Shown here: in pieces, positions 1-9,433 of the stretch
Layout: each line of letters starts with the position of its first letter
How positions within the stretch are numbered: the stretch's first letter is position 1
Notes under the pieces: model-generated
Databases searched by the model: none
The model's input: only the letters and a program-made list of their open reading frames with translations
What the model was told of the DNA's origin: nothing
Position numbers and translations under genes: made by a program
Assembly (NCBI GenBank): GCA_913062815.1
Contig: CAJXWZ010000023.1
Span: 1-64,000, forward strand
Length of the DNA stretch: 64,000 bases
Source: an uncultured Colwellia sp.
GTDB taxonomy: Bacteria; Pseudomonadota; Gammaproteobacteria; Enterobacterales; Alteromonadaceae
Reading direction: 5' to 3'

Positions 1-592
1 CTTGCTGATAGGTCTCTTCTACTTCATTTTCATCAATTAACTCAGCAACAATTAAAGTCGCCTTTTTATTATCGGCTGCAATACTGCCCATATATAAAGG
101 AAAATCAGAGACTTGTTGCCAGATGTTATCAGCACTAGTTTGTTCGTCTGACAGCTCATCAAAAAATGGCACTACATCCATGCCTTCTTCTGTGCCGCTA
201 ATATTATTTTCTGTTGCTAGGCTAGTTATACGGTCACTGTTAATATTTTCTAAAGCGCTTAATTCCTCGCTGAGCCATTCCACCAATGCTAATGAATTAG
301 GGTTAAATACCCCATTTTCATTATTGTTAATAATGGCGATAACCATAGGGTCGCTTAAACCAAATTGCGCTTTTACTTTGTTCTTATAAACAAGCGCAGG
401 GTTATCGTCAGCTAAAAAAGCATCTGAGCGAGTATCTTTATATAATGTTGGTAAAGCACTCAGCAATGCGGCCATTATCATCAGGCTGATAAATACTATG
501 GCTTTAGGATAAGTCACAATTATCCGAGCAATAGAATTTGCACGGGATAGCTTACCTGAAGATGTATTTGATATTGGATTTGAACTATTCAT
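1..592 (-). CDS. RND/MMPL-superfamily exporter, N-terminal part (partial)
   Basis: The frame is open from an ATG at 592 to the window edge, giving about 197 residues. The start follows a GAGAAAATAATC leader that can act as a ribosome site. The protein opens with a polar stretch, then one hydrophobic helix at about residues 25-50 (IVFISLMIMAALLSALP). A large extracytoplasmic domain follows with the sequence DTRSDAFLADDNPAL and a segment predicting VIAIINNNENGVFNP. This arrangement is typical of the first periplasmic loop of RND-superfamily (MMPL-type) exporters, which move lipids, sterols or hydrophobic compounds. It lies 45 bp downstream of the hydrolase gene on the same strand and may be the last gene of the MarR-linked group. 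Most of the protein is outside the window, so the substrate cannot be judged. Confidence 0.72.
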   Translation of the reverse strand, partial: MNSSNPISNTSSGKLSRANSIARIIVTYPKAIVFISLMIMAALLSALPTLYKDTRSDAFLADDNPALVYKNKVKAQFGLSDPMVIAIINNNENGVFNPNSLALVEWLSEELSALENINSDRITSLATENNISGTEEGMDVVPFFDELSDEQTSADNIWQQVSDFPLYMGSIAADNKKATLIVAELIDENEVEETYQQ

Positions 593-637
593 GATTATTT
601 TCTCAATGTAGACAATCGTATATAGGCAGGAAGTGGT

Positions 638-1528
638 TTAAACTTCACCCTGTAAAATGGCTTTAACCACTTGTTCAGGTCGGTCCAACGAAGAAAAATG
701 ACCACAATCTTTGATGGTGATTAATGTTGCGTCTTTAATCAGTTCTTTGTTGTTGTGACGCTCGGCATTAGCAGACCAATCATGCTCGGAATAAACAAAA
801 CGGACAGGAACTTTAATTTTTGAATATTGAAGCTGATCTTTTACCCAGCTATTCCAATTTAAGAAAATAGAGCGAAAAGCTTTGCTATAACCTTTTCTAT
901 TACCAACTTGGCTAAATTCATCAACTAAATCAGCAGGTAAATTACTGTTATTTTCAAAACCGCCCTCAAGGACTTGCTGTAAAACATCACGCTTTTCAGC
1001 ATTTGAAATTATCCAGCCAATAAAAGGTAAACGAATACCAGTAAATAGGATTTTTCCAAGGGTTGAGCTTCTATCCAAACCATTACTCTTAACATAATCA
1101 GCAGGGTTTAATGCGATAACTCTTTTTATCGAAATCTTTGCTTGAGCAGCTATTCCCAGTGAAATTGAACCACCAACAGATTCGCCAACCAAAGTTACGT
1201 TTTCTAGTTTTAACGCCTTTATTAGCTCAGTTACATGGTGAATGAATAAGGGTTTATCATGCACTTGATTGGTAATATCTGAATAGCCATGCCCCGGTAA
1301 GTCCAATGCATAAACGGTATAGTGCTTAGCTAATTCAGGGATTATTTTGCTGAAATAATCGAGTTGAGTACGAAGAGTATGAATAAGGATTAGAGGTTCC
1401 CCTCCTCCCATTTTCAGGTATCTCATTTTTAGCCCTGCGGAATCAACCATATTGATATTGGTATTTTCTGTCCAAAGCGGAGTTTGGTTTGATGTTGAGT
1501 TTGCTAATTTTAATGTTGTAGTTGTCAT
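638..1528 (-). CDS. Alpha/beta-fold hydrolase
   Basis: A 296-residue alpha/beta-hydrolase. The nucleophile elbow GESVGG puts the catalytic Ser near residue 117. The oxyanion region is LILIHTLRTQ, the acid is probably the Asp of YSEHDWSA, and the base is the His of DCGHFSSLDRPEQ. The lid and the DLPGHGYSD segment are typical of the epoxide hydrolase/haloperoxidase-like branch. An in-frame ATG ten codons upstream (1558) exists, but it lies inside the palindromic MarR-type site. The ATG at 1528 has a good AAGGAGC ribosome site, so I chose it. It is cytoplasmic, with no signal peptide. The substrate is unknown; next to a GST, a MarR regulator and an exporter a detoxification role is likely. Confidence 0.85.
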   Translation of the reverse strand: MTTTTLKLANSTSNQTPLWTENTNINMVDSAGLKMRYLKMGGGEPLILIHTLRTQLDYFSKIIPELAKHYTVYALDLPGHGYSDITNQVHDKPLFIHHVTELIKALKLENVTLVGESVGGSISLGIAAQAKISIKRVIALNPADYVKSNGLDRSSTLGKILFTGIRLPFIGWIISNAEKRDVLQQVLEGGFENNSNLPADLVDEFSQVGNRKGYSKAFRSIFLNWNSWVKDQLQYSKIKVPVRFVYSEHDWSANAERHNNKELIKDATLITIKDCGHFSSLDRPEQVVKAILQGEV

Positions 1529-1546
1529 GATTTGCTCCTTACAAGC

Positions 1547-1558
1547 ATGTATATGCAT
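1547..1558. promoter_or_regulatory. Putative MarR operator upstream of hydrolase
   Basis: The 12-mer ATGTATATGCAT is embedded in a near palindrome at 1545-1560 with GCATG/CATGC arms. The identical 12-mer is found before the GST gene, and a closely related perfect palindrome precedes the MarR gene. Assignment to the neighbouring MarR protein is inferred from these repeated occurrences. Confidence 0.55.
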
Positions 1559-1574
1559 GCATTTAGTTAAAAGT

Positions 1575-2219
1575 TTAATTCGATGTTATTGCTTCTGAAG
1601 TAATCGCTTCTAAATAACGTTGAGTTTTACTAAACCAAGGTTGCTTTGAGATATTCCTAAGCCAAGCTTGAATATTAGGATAGTGCTCTAATGGCATGTC
1701 AGCTTTATCGGCAAAAATAAAAAATGCCGCTAAGCTAATGTCTGCAATTGAAACTACCTCTGTAGCCACAAATTTATTGTCTTTGAGAAAGTCTTCTAAA
1801 GTGCTAACGGCTTTAGAAAATTTAGTCATTTGCTCAACATCAACCTCCTGTGTTCCAAACCCCCAAAATGGCATAACCACTTTGCGATGTGCTAATGGTC
1901 CAACACCCGAATTAAAGTAGTTAGATTGCCAAAATAAAACGCGTAACACTTTTGCTTGTTCAGTTAAGTCACTAGGCCACAAAGTAGATTGATACTTAGC
2001 AGCAATGTATTGCAATATTGCATTCGACTCGTTCAACAATAACTCTCCTTCTTGCAAAACAGGGACTTTACCTTCAGGGTTGATAGCTATAAATTTGTCA
2101 CTGCGCTGCTCTCCTTTATTGAGCGCGATGACTTGAAGTTCAGGCTCTATCTCTAGTGCATTACAAAGTAATAGTACTTTTATGTTGTTGACCGTCAGCG
2201 GGTTGATATAAAGTTTCAT
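1575..2219 (-). CDS. Glutathione S-transferase family protein
   Basis: A 214-residue protein of full GST length. The N-terminal thioredoxin-like domain (about 1-80) holds the cis-Pro motif NPEGKVPVL at 48-55. The ES pair in NESNAILQYI at 64-65 normally contacts the gamma-glutamyl part of glutathione. An all-helical C-terminal domain contains VSIADISLAAF, the GST N-capping/hydrophobic staple region. It would conjugate glutathione to electrophiles or act as a related thiol transferase in the cytoplasm. It sits between the MarR gene and the hydrolase on the same strand, with its own copy of the palindromic operator 18 bp upstream of the start. The class within the GST superfamily is not clear from sequence alone. 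Confidence 0.9.
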   Translation of the reverse strand: MKLYINPLTVNNIKVLLLCNALEIEPELQVIALNKGEQRSDKFIAINPEGKVPVLQEGELLLNESNAILQYIAAKYQSTLWPSDLTEQAKVLRVLFWQSNYFNSGVGPLAHRKVVMPFWGFGTQEVDVEQMTKFSKAVSTLEDFLKDNKFVATEVVSIADISLAAFFIFADKADMPLEHYPNIQAWLRNISKQPWFSKTQRYLEAITSEAITSN

Positions 2220-2236
2220 TGTTTGTGCTCTTTAAT

Positions 2237-2248
2237 ATGTATATGCAT
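2237..2248. promoter_or_regulatory. Putative MarR operator upstream of GST gene
   Basis: ATGTATATGCAT, identical to the 12-mer at 1547-1558, within an AT-rich palindromic stretch (TATG/CATA arms). It lies directly before the GST ribosome site, where a bound regulator would block transcription. Confidence 0.55.
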
Positions 2249-2284
2249 ATATATAGTTAAATAAATACGATCTTATTCGATCAG

Positions 2285-2707
2285 TTAGTTACTCAGTACC
2301 TTGACGAATTCATCTGCTAATTCATGTATTTGCTCAGCTTTGTCTTCGCCTAGTTTGTTTAAAATATCCTGTTGAGCTTGTTGCCATAACGGTAATGCTT
2401 GCTCATATAAATCCTTGCCACTTTGAGTTATACGAATTGTTTTAAGCCGACCATCATTTGGATCAGATGAAGCTTGCAGGTACCCATCCCGGAATAACGG
2501 TTTCAAGTTTCTAGTTAACGTTGTTTGATCAAGTACTAGTATGTTTTGAAGTTCTCTATTAGTGGTTTCTTTTTGAAATGAAACAGCTCGTAGAATGGAG
2601 AATTGTCCAACTTTCAAACCCACACGCTTCAACTTCTCCTCATAAAATTGAGTGATTAAACGGCTAGACTTGCGCATAGCTAAGTTAAAGCAAAAATCTG
2701 TATTCAT
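2285..2707 (-). CDS. MarR-family transcriptional regulator
   Basis: A 140-residue winged-helix regulator of normal MarR length. The order is an N-terminal dimerisation helix (NLAMRKSSRLITQFYEE), then the DNA-binding helices (NRELQNILVLDQTTLTRNLKPLF), then the wing with the DPNDGRLKTIRIT motif, where the D-x-R pair is diagnostic of the family. A C-terminal dimerisation helix completes it. A strong AGGAGCTACTT ribosome site supports the start. MarR proteins usually repress their own gene and neighbours until a phenolic or electrophilic ligand binds. A perfect 16-bp palindrome 36 bp upstream and similar sites before GST and hydrolase support local autoregulation. The ligand is unknown. Confidence 0.92.
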   Translation of the reverse strand: MNTDFCFNLAMRKSSRLITQFYEEKLKRVGLKVGQFSILRAVSFQKETTNRELQNILVLDQTTLTRNLKPLFRDGYLQASSDPNDGRLKTIRITQSGKDLYEQALPLWQQAQQDILNKLGEDKAEQIHELADEFVKVLSN

Positions 2708-2742
2708 AAGTAGCTCCTAAACAACATGTATATAAATATAAT

Positions 2743-2758
2743 ACATGCATATGCATGT
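2743..2758. promoter_or_regulatory. Perfect 16-bp palindrome, putative MarR autoregulatory operator
   Basis: ACATGCATATGCATGT is a perfect inverted repeat. It lies 36 bp before the marR-like start and resembles the 12-mers before the two downstream genes. A second half-like element (ACAACATGTATAT) lies at 2721-2733. Confidence 0.6.
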
Positions 2759-2760
2759 TG

Positions 2761-3275
2761 TCAATTTTATATTTCAACTTTTCATAGGATGACGAATTTG
2801 TAACTAGGGTAAGTTGATTGTTTTTGGTTAAAGAGCATGACCTATACAGAGTACATATCTCAGGGATGACCGCTTTGGTTAAAAAGTTAATATCAAGTAA
2901 TGGAAAGTCAATGACTAATATGAGCTTTGAGCAGACCTTAGCTACATCGACTCTAGGACTTCTGCTTTGCGTACTAAATTGCCATAAAACCCATGACGCT
3001 GTATGCCCCATTTAGAGATAGAACTTACCTTTAAGTTAGCATAAATCATTATTGAGTTAATGACTGATATGAGCCTGAGAGCTGACCTAAACTTCAACCG
3101 CCTTTCATGTCAGCAAGCAGCACTTAGTTGTCATAGGCTTATTGTTATTTATGAATTTTTTGTGATTTTCTCACGACTTTAGACGCAAAAATTTAGATTG
3201 TTTTTCCAAATCTAGCTACAAGCCAGAAAGATATTCAAAAGTGCTCATAGTTTTTGACGATGCACAGCTCAAAAA
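2761..3275. other. Intergenic region without a supported gene
   Basis: About 500 bases between the MarR gene and the terminator of the next gene. It contains short open frames (for example 2818-3015 on the plus strand). None has a convincing ribosome site, domain or composition. It may hold decayed gene remnants; I see no RNA gene. Confidence 0.4.
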
Positions 3276-3302
3276 AAACCCTGTTTATTCAACAGGGTTT
3301 TT
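3276..3302 (-). terminator. Intrinsic terminator downstream of lipoprotein gene
   Basis: Inverted repeat AAACCCTGTT/AACAGGGTTT with a short loop and flanking A and T runs on both sides, so it could act in both directions. It lies about 30 bp after the lipoprotein stop codon. Confidence 0.8.
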
Positions 3303-3331
3303 AATGGTCAATTTAACTGTTAAGGCAAGAA

Positions 3332-5980
3332 TTACTCTTTGGCAGTAACCGTCATTGTCTTCGTAACACCATCTTCAAAGGCGAAAATGTATGTTCCTGC
3401 TGGCACATCAATTAAGATGTTGTTGTTCGAGTTAACCAAAGTCAATGTTTCACCTAAAACAACTGCAGTATCTGCTACTTCAACGCCGTAGTTATAACCG
3501 AAGCTACCACCCCAGCCTTCATCAGCCACTTTAAATTGTGCTGCACCACCTGGATAGTCAACTTCTAATGAGTAGGTATGAGAAGCTTCTGCAGTATTAC
3601 CTTCATCTGTAGCCATAAAACCAAGTTGGTTACCGTCATCAGCACCCCAACCAGAGCCTGTAATGCCACCACGTAAGTATAATGGCGCTTCAGATACTTT
3701 CACAACAGGGTCTGCTGTGGCATATGACACTTCAAACTGGTAAGAAGTAGCTTTTTCAACATTTACTTGAATGTTGCCGTCACCACCTAAAGTTTCACCT
3801 TCATCAGAGAACGTTACTTCACCTGTACCTAAGTTAACAGGACCCCAGCTTTCATGTGCAAACTTGAAGTTATGTGTACCGCCAGCTTCTAGACCGTAAA
3901 TAACACTGTAAGAACGCGAATCGCTATTCCACTTCATTTCATCAGCAGCAGGTGTTCCCCAGCCGTTTAATGAACCACGGATGTACACTGGATCAGAGCC
4001 CCAAGGTAACGCAGGCTTGATTTCAAGTGTAGGAGCCATAGGATCTGACATGTTCAAAATGAAGTCGTATTCTGCAGCAGCAGAAGTGAAGCTCAATGCA
4101 CCACCGCCATCTTCTAATGCTAATGGCGTATTTTCCATTACTACATTGTCAGTTGCGATTGCGCCAACAGCAAAGCCAGTACTTGGGTCCGCGATAGTAA
4201 AACTATGCGTTTCAGCAGCTAGTGCTTTTCTAACAACGTATTGTCCGTTAGTGGTATAGCTTAGTTCCGTTGATTCTGCGCCAATAGTTAGCATTGGGAA
4301 TGCATTTACTGGTACTTCACTAATAGTAAGCTCAACCGCAGTAACATCACTAGCATTAACTAAGAACTGATAGATTTTGTCTTCAGCCATATCAACTTTC
4401 ATGTTCTGACCAACATCAGAGCCAACTGTCATCAATATAGTTGTCCCAACAGCTGATTGGTCACCACCTTTAATGCTACCGAAAGTAGCAGGCTCAGACC
4501 AACCTAAGTCAGCAATCTTAAAGTCATAATTAGCAACACAATCTTCACCTTCGACGGCTTCAACACCTTCTGATGCTTCAACGGCTTCAACAATTTCACA
4601 ATCGGTTGCGTAAGGGTAGTTAACACGGTATTGACCTTCACCAGCATAAGCTAGTTGCGAAGCGTCAAAGTTAGCATCATCTTCACTGCCCCAACCGTTA
4701 AAGCCACCACGTAATAATAAATCGGTTACTTCTGGATCAAATGTAAGTACACATTTTGAGGCAACTTCTTCTGCGCCAATACCAACGGCTACTGCAGTGT
4801 CTGGACACACTAGTTCATCACCAACACAAACACCTGCTTCATTTGGTGCCATACCCCAACCACAAGAAGCAATTCCTGAAGAAGCTTCTGCGCCAAAGAA
4901 TGGATGCTGGTTAATTAATAACATGCCGTCATAGACATTTACTGGGAAGTTATCATCAGCATATGCATTTTTATCAAGGTTATGTAAAGTTACATTACCT
5001 GCAGCACCAATTGGCATCATTAAATCACTATCAGAGATTCTTTTGGTACCTTGGGTATCATTGAAAATAATGTTACCGCAATCTGCAGGCTCATCTAATA
5101 AATGAATTTTCCAGTATTTACCGTAGTTAGGATCAATACCATTGTTGTCTTGAGAGTAAACAGAGTTAGAGCCCCAGCTTGACACTGAATCTTCTGCATA
5201 ACTTGTACAAGTATCACTGTCATCATTCCAAGTGTGAATAACTATGTTTTCATATAACTCAGTATTATCGCCACCGTCTACATGATTTTCATGACGGTAG
5301 AAAGCAACCGCTTCATTAGGTCCCGCAGTGACTACCGGTGCAGGTGCATCTAATGGGTTTACTTCTGGTACGATACATTCATAAGTACCTGACTCATCAA
5401 TAACTTTATAATTAGGACATGATAAAGGCGGTGTATAACAAATTTCTTCGCCATCCATTTCCGCGCTTGTTTCGTTAACTGAACGATTGATACGTTGTGA
5501 TGGACCTAAGTAACTTGCTGGAGGAATCTCATCAAACCATACATCAAACCATGCGTCAAAATCATCACCACGGATAGCATCTTGACCTAGACCAATTTGA
5601 AAAGCGCGTGCTTCTTCTTTAGCAACCGCTTGGCGCTCTGTCTCTTCTAGTGTTAAACCTAAAATGGCATAAAGATCTAAGTCTTCATACTTAAAATCAG
5701 CTTCCCATGCCGCTTCATCCCATGAATCTCCCGCTTCACCTTCAGCTGCTGCTTTTGCAATAGCTTTTGCGTCGCCAAGACTAGCTTGTTCTTCAGCCGA
5801 TAAAGCATATGAATCAGCACTGGCAATTTGTACAATACTTGGGCTTTTACACCAAAGGCCTACTTCTTTAAATACATCTGTAATTTCTGGCTGCGCTTCA
5901 TCGCTACCACCACAACCACTGAGGGCTGCAGTTACGGCAATCGCACTTCCAAGCATAATTGGCTTGAATTTATATTTCAT
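3332..5980 (-). CDS. Surface lipoprotein with repeated starch-binding-like modules
   Basis: An 882-residue secreted lipoprotein. A lipoprotein signal ends in the lipobox LSGC at about residues 20-23, followed by GGSDEAQ. The middle and C-terminal parts contain at least three related beta-sandwich-type modules. Each starts with an aromatic G-W motif: LLRGGFNGWG (about 424), YIRGSLNGWG (about 669) and YLRGGITGSGWG (about 775). Such modules resemble carbohydrate-binding units of SusE/SusF and pullulanase-type proteins. No glycoside hydrolase catalytic motif is visible. It is divergent from a TonB receptor, with two LacI-type operators between them, so a role in capturing starch or maltodextrin at the cell surface is inferred. 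The N-terminal third is acidic and alanine-rich and not recognised. Confidence 0.7.
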   Translation of the reverse strand: MKYKFKPIMLGSAIAVTAALSGCGGSDEAQPEITDVFKEVGLWCKSPSIVQIASADSYALSAEEQASLGDAKAIAKAAAEGEAGDSWDEAAWEADFKYEDLDLYAILGLTLEETERQAVAKEEARAFQIGLGQDAIRGDDFDAWFDVWFDEIPPASYLGPSQRINRSVNETSAEMDGEEICYTPPLSCPNYKVIDESGTYECIVPEVNPLDAPAPVVTAGPNEAVAFYRHENHVDGGDNTELYENIVIHTWNDDSDTCTSYAEDSVSSWGSNSVYSQDNNGIDPNYGKYWKIHLLDEPADCGNIIFNDTQGTKRISDSDLMMPIGAAGNVTLHNLDKNAYADDNFPVNVYDGMLLINQHPFFGAEASSGIASCGWGMAPNEAGVCVGDELVCPDTAVAVGIGAEEVASKCVLTFDPEVTDLLLRGGFNGWGSEDDANFDASQLAYAGEGQYRVNYPYATDCEIVEAVEASEGVEAVEGEDCVANYDFKIADLGWSEPATFGSIKGGDQSAVGTTILMTVGSDVGQNMKVDMAEDKIYQFLVNASDVTAVELTISEVPVNAFPMLTIGAESTELSYTTNGQYVVRKALAAETHSFTIADPSTGFAVGAIATDNVVMENTPLALEDGGGALSFTSAAAEYDFILNMSDPMAPTLEIKPALPWGSDPVYIRGSLNGWGTPAADEMKWNSDSRSYSVIYGLEAGGTHNFKFAHESWGPVNLGTGEVTFSDEGETLGGDGNIQVNVEKATSYQFEVSYATADPVVKVSEAPLYLRGGITGSGWGADDGNQLGFMATDEGNTAEASHTYSLEVDYPGGAAQFKVADEGWGGSFGYNYGVEVADTAVVLGETLTLVNSNNNILIDVPAGTYIFAFEDGVTKTMTVTAKE

Positions 5981-6170
5981 GAGTTTATAACTCCATTAAC
6001 TATATGGTTTTAGTTTATGTGTATATATTTACTTGTTATGCCTAAACTTCGCTGATTAAGTAGGGCGTAACTTCAATTACTTTAATTCCGATTAAATTTT
6101 ATTTAGTAACACCTTAAACCTACACAAAGTCACTTGCCTTGTATATAACTCTAATCCTTTGTAAGGCTAT

Positions 6171-6186
6171 GAATACGTATGCATTG
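6171..6186. promoter_or_regulatory. ATACGTAT operator, copy 1 (LacI-type)
   Basis: GAATACGTATGCATTG, with the 8-bp palindromic core ATACGTAT at 6173-6180. Its centre is 30 bp, about three helical turns, from the next copy. It lies between the divergent lipoprotein and receptor genes. Confidence 0.6.
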
Positions 6187-6199
6187 CCGTAATTTTAGC

Positions 6200-6213
6200 T
6201 GCATACGTATGCA
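6200..6213. promoter_or_regulatory. ATACGTAT operator, copy 2 (LacI-type)
   Basis: TGCATACGTATGCA is a perfect 14-bp palindrome with a central CG, as LacI-family operators have. It recurs before glgP, the amylase/GH31 pair and the GPH permease. It is assigned to the LacI gene at 46069-47091 by elimination, since the other LacI has its own motif. Confidence 0.65.
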
Positions 6214-6426
6214 TACAACAATTGCTTGTTTTTTGACTTACTTATTTTTACACTCAAAAAGCTGAAATAAAATTAATAGAACTAAAACTTACTAATAATA
6301 GTGTATATAAACGTAAGATTCCGATAACAACACAAAGGTAGCAAATGACAGCATTAACGCTAAGCTAAAGCTAAGTAGGGTGCATAAAACATTAAGCATA
6401 AATACAACTTGCCTTAAGGAATACAC
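6214..6426 (+). other. Leader region of the TonB-receptor operon
   Basis: About 210 bases between the operators and the receptor start. It is AT-rich and has a clear AAGGA ribosome site at 6416-6420. I see no strong hairpin or clear promoter hexamers. The long 5' leader may carry the promoter near 6230-6310. Confidence 0.35.
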
Positions 6427-9414
6427 ATGAAAACATTTAAGCCCAGTGCGCTATCGTTAGCGTTAATGCTTGGGGGATTACAACTAGCCGCTATACCAAA
6501 TTTCGCTATAGCCGCAGATGCACCTGAAGCAGCAGAGAAAAAAGATGCCGACGACCAAGTTGAGGTTATCGAAGTCACAGGTTTTAGAGGCAGTGTTATA
6601 AAGTCTTTAAACACCAAACGTTTTTCAGATACAGTAGTTGATGCCATATCTGCTGATGACATTGGTGGTTTACCCGATGTATCAATAGCGGACTCATTAA
6701 CGCGCCTACCCGGTGTTACTTCGGTACGTATCGATGGTCAATCGAGCGAATTAAACGTGCGTGGTTTATCCGGTGGTTTTGTTTTTTCTACCTTAAATGG
6801 TCGAGAAATGGTATCAACCAGTGGTGGCCGTTCAATTCAATTTGATATTTTCCCTTCTGAATTGATTTCTGGTGCACAGGTTTATAAATCACAAAAAGCC
6901 TCGTTAATCGAAGGTGGTATTGCAGCATCCATTAACTTGGAAACAACCAATGCATTAGATATTGAAGAAGATCAAAAATTTCGTGCGTCACTGCACGGAA
7001 ATTATAATGAAGCTGCCGCTGACAATGATGATTCAGATACGTTTGGCCGTCGTCTAACGCTTTCTTATCAAGGTAAATTCCTTGATGAAACACTAGGTTT
7101 GTCTGTTGGTTGGGCAAATATGTTTCAACCTACCGTTTCAAGTCGTTTTGTCAATTACCAATTTGATGAAGAAGATTTATCTGCAGCCTATGATGGTGCA
7201 CCAGAAAGCATATTAATTTCTTCGGGTTTCGAGATTAACGAGCGCGGTGGTGAAGATGATCGTAATGCATACACCTTAGCTTTAAACTGGGAGCCAAGAG
7301 ATGACTTACGTTTCCAATTTGATGCATTCCACTCAAAATTTGAGTCTAATAAATGGGATCGTGGTTTACGTATTTCTGGTATTAATAACATTGCTACCCC
7401 TGGAGCAGGCTTATTAATTGATAACCCTTTGTATGCTAATGGTGCTTTAGTTGGCGGCACTATCTACAGAGATCCAAATAATTCATTACTTGCGCCGCCA
7501 TTCCCGGGCTCTACACGTGATGTCAATATTCAAACGCAAGCCGATGATAATACGACGAATAGTAAATCATCAGCTTTTGGCCTAAATGGCGTGTGGGATA
7601 TTACTGATGACTTGACCATGACCGTCGACATTTCTCACTCTAAAGGTGATGAAAACTACAAAGATCAGGTTATGCGCATGGCCTACTTTGAAGACTCAAG
7701 TGTTCCATACCCAGTTATTGATGATAACGTTATTTTCAGCTACCAGTTAAATGGTTTAAATAACCCTGATTTACAATTTAATCAAGACTTTACCGATACT
7801 GCACATATGATGGTTACGAGTGCGGAATCTTACCCACACATTGAATCAAACTCATCTGATGCACTGCGTGTTGATTTTGCTTATCAACTTGAAAGCGATG
7901 TGTTTAGCTCAGTTGAATTCGGCGCTCGCGCATCACAACGCGATTATGAATTAGGCCGTGGTCGTTTCTTATACGGTACAACAGACGGTAACATGCGTAA
8001 TGGTCAATACATTACCTTTGGTGTTGATGCTGATGGCAATCCTATTATTGTTGATAGCTTTAATCCACATGTGTTAGATAGTAGCAACTCTACGGTTACC
8101 ACTATTGGCGGTGAATTATCAGGCATGCCTAGCTTTTTATCGGTCGATAACAACGCTATTTTAAACGCTTGGATTCCAGGTGTTGATCGTACGCCAGTTC
8201 GTACGTGGGAGCATGACTGGACCATGAGCCAAGCTAACTTAGTTGAAGAAGATGTGCTAGCCGCTTACGTGCAGTTAAATATAGATACTGAAGTTTTTGG
8301 TAAGCCACTAACCGGTAATGTTGGCGTACGTTATGTCGATTCAAAACAAAGCAGTACGGGTTTAGTTAATGTTGGCGCAGGTAATGGTGATGTGATTCCT
8401 GATGATGTTGGCGGAACAAGTGATACTTGGTTAAGAAAAACAGTTAGCGAAAGTTATACTGATATTCTTCCTTCATTTAACTTGAACTTCCAAGTAACAG
8501 ATGATGACCAAATACGCTTTGCTTACGCTAAAGTAATGTCGCGCCCTGAAATGCCAACACTAGCAAACAGTGGCAACTGGCGCTTTGATGTTGACCGCGA
8601 CGGTGATGGCCGTAACTATATTGGTTTAGATAGCTCAACGAGCCCTAAATTACGTCCTTTCTATGCAAATCAATTTGACTTGTCATTTGAGCATTACTTT
8701 ACTGAAACTGATGGTGCCTTTGTGGTCGCCCTTTGGTATAAAGATGTTGAAAACATTGTTGGTGACTTAGAAGATCTGAAATATGATTTTGAAGGTAATG
8801 GCTTTGAATTACCTGCCACACCAGACAATAAAACTCATGCGGCATACGACCCTGTAACTGGTGAGCCTCTTGGTGACCCATTAGTTTGGGAGAATGGTAC
8901 TTATAACCATGCCGAGAATAATGCTGATGCGGGTTACATGCGTGGTATTGAAATTGGTTATACTCAAACCTTTACTTTCTTACCGGGTTACTTCTCTGGT
9001 TTAGGTGCTAATGTAAACTTCTCTTATACTGAAAGTGAAATTCAGCAGCCTTCATCTGTTCCTGGTGAAGACGGTGCTCTTGGACCAATTGAAGGTTTAT
9101 CACCTCGTGTATTAAGTGCTGCGTTATTTTACGATTGGGATGAGAAATTTTCAGCGCGTATTAATGCTCGTTACCGTTCAGCCTATTTAAGCCGTCAAAT
9201 AGCGATTGGTAGTGATCAGTCTGCATACTTCCAAGAAGAAACGATTATTTCTGCGCAAATGTCGTATAACTTCACTGAGAATCTGCAAGCCGTTATTTCT
9301 GCCGATAACATCACTGATGAACCAAACCTTTCATACTTTGGTGACACTACGCGTACCGGTACTATTCAGTACTTTGGCCGTACCATTTACTTTGGTGTGA
9401 ACTACACTATGTAA
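6427..9414 (+). CDS. TonB-dependent outer-membrane receptor (alpha-glucan type, inferred)
   Basis: A 995-residue outer-membrane receptor. A signal peptide ends near residue 30 (FAIAADA). A TonB-box-like segment VEVIEVTGFRGS follows at about 45-56. The plug domain includes DALSxxRLPGV-type text (DSLTRLPGVTSVRIDG) and VRGL. A long 22-strand barrel ends in the terminal aromatic strand TIYFGVNYTM. Receptors of this size in marine Alteromonadales and Caulobacter import oligosaccharides, and the MalA group imports maltodextrins. It has an AAGGA ribosome site and follows two ATACGTAT operators shared with starch genes. The next three genes run in the same direction. The sugar is inferred from context only. 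Confidence 0.88.
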   Translation: MKTFKPSALSLALMLGGLQLAAIPNFAIAADAPEAAEKKDADDQVEVIEVTGFRGSVIKSLNTKRFSDTVVDAISADDIGGLPDVSIADSLTRLPGVTSVRIDGQSSELNVRGLSGGFVFSTLNGREMVSTSGGRSIQFDIFPSELISGAQVYKSQKASLIEGGIAASINLETTNALDIEEDQKFRASLHGNYNEAAADNDDSDTFGRRLTLSYQGKFLDETLGLSVGWANMFQPTVSSRFVNYQFDEEDLSAAYDGAPESILISSGFEINERGGEDDRNAYTLALNWEPRDDLRFQFDAFHSKFESNKWDRGLRISGINNIATPGAGLLIDNPLYANGALVGGTIYRDPNNSLLAPPFPGSTRDVNIQTQADDNTTNSKSSAFGLNGVWDITDDLTMTVDISHSKGDENYKDQVMRMAYFEDSSVPYPVIDDNVIFSYQLNGLNNPDLQFNQDFTDTAHMMVTSAESYPHIESNSSDALRVDFAYQLESDVFSSVEFGARASQRDYELGRGRFLYGTTDGNMRNGQYITFGVDADGNPIIVDSFNPHVLDSSNSTVTTIGGELSGMPSFLSVDNNAILNAWIPGVDRTPVRTWEHDWTMSQANLVEEDVLAAYVQLNIDTEVFGKPLTGNVGVRYVDSKQSSTGLVNVGAGNGDVIPDDVGGTSDTWLRKTVSESYTDILPSFNLNFQVTDDDQIRFAYAKVMSRPEMPTLANSGNWRFDVDRDGDGRNYIGLDSSTSPKLRPFYANQFDLSFEHYFTETDGAFVVALWYKDVENIVGDLEDLKYDFEGNGFELPATPDNKTHAAYDPVTGEPLGDPLVWENGTYNHAENNADAGYMRGIEIGYTQTFTFLPGYFSGLGANVNFSYTESEIQQPSSVPGEDGALGPIEGLSPRVLSAALFYDWDEKFSARINARYRSAYLSRQIAIGSDQSAYFQEETIISAQMSYNFTENLQAVISADNITDEPNLSYFGDTTRTGTIQYFGRTIYFGVNYTM

Positions 9415-9433
9415 TTGGTAAATTAAGAAAATA

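Noticed and set aside
2818-3015. 65-residue plus-strand frame in the gap after marR
   Set aside because: No ribosome site, no domain and unlike neighbouring genes; probably chance or a relic.
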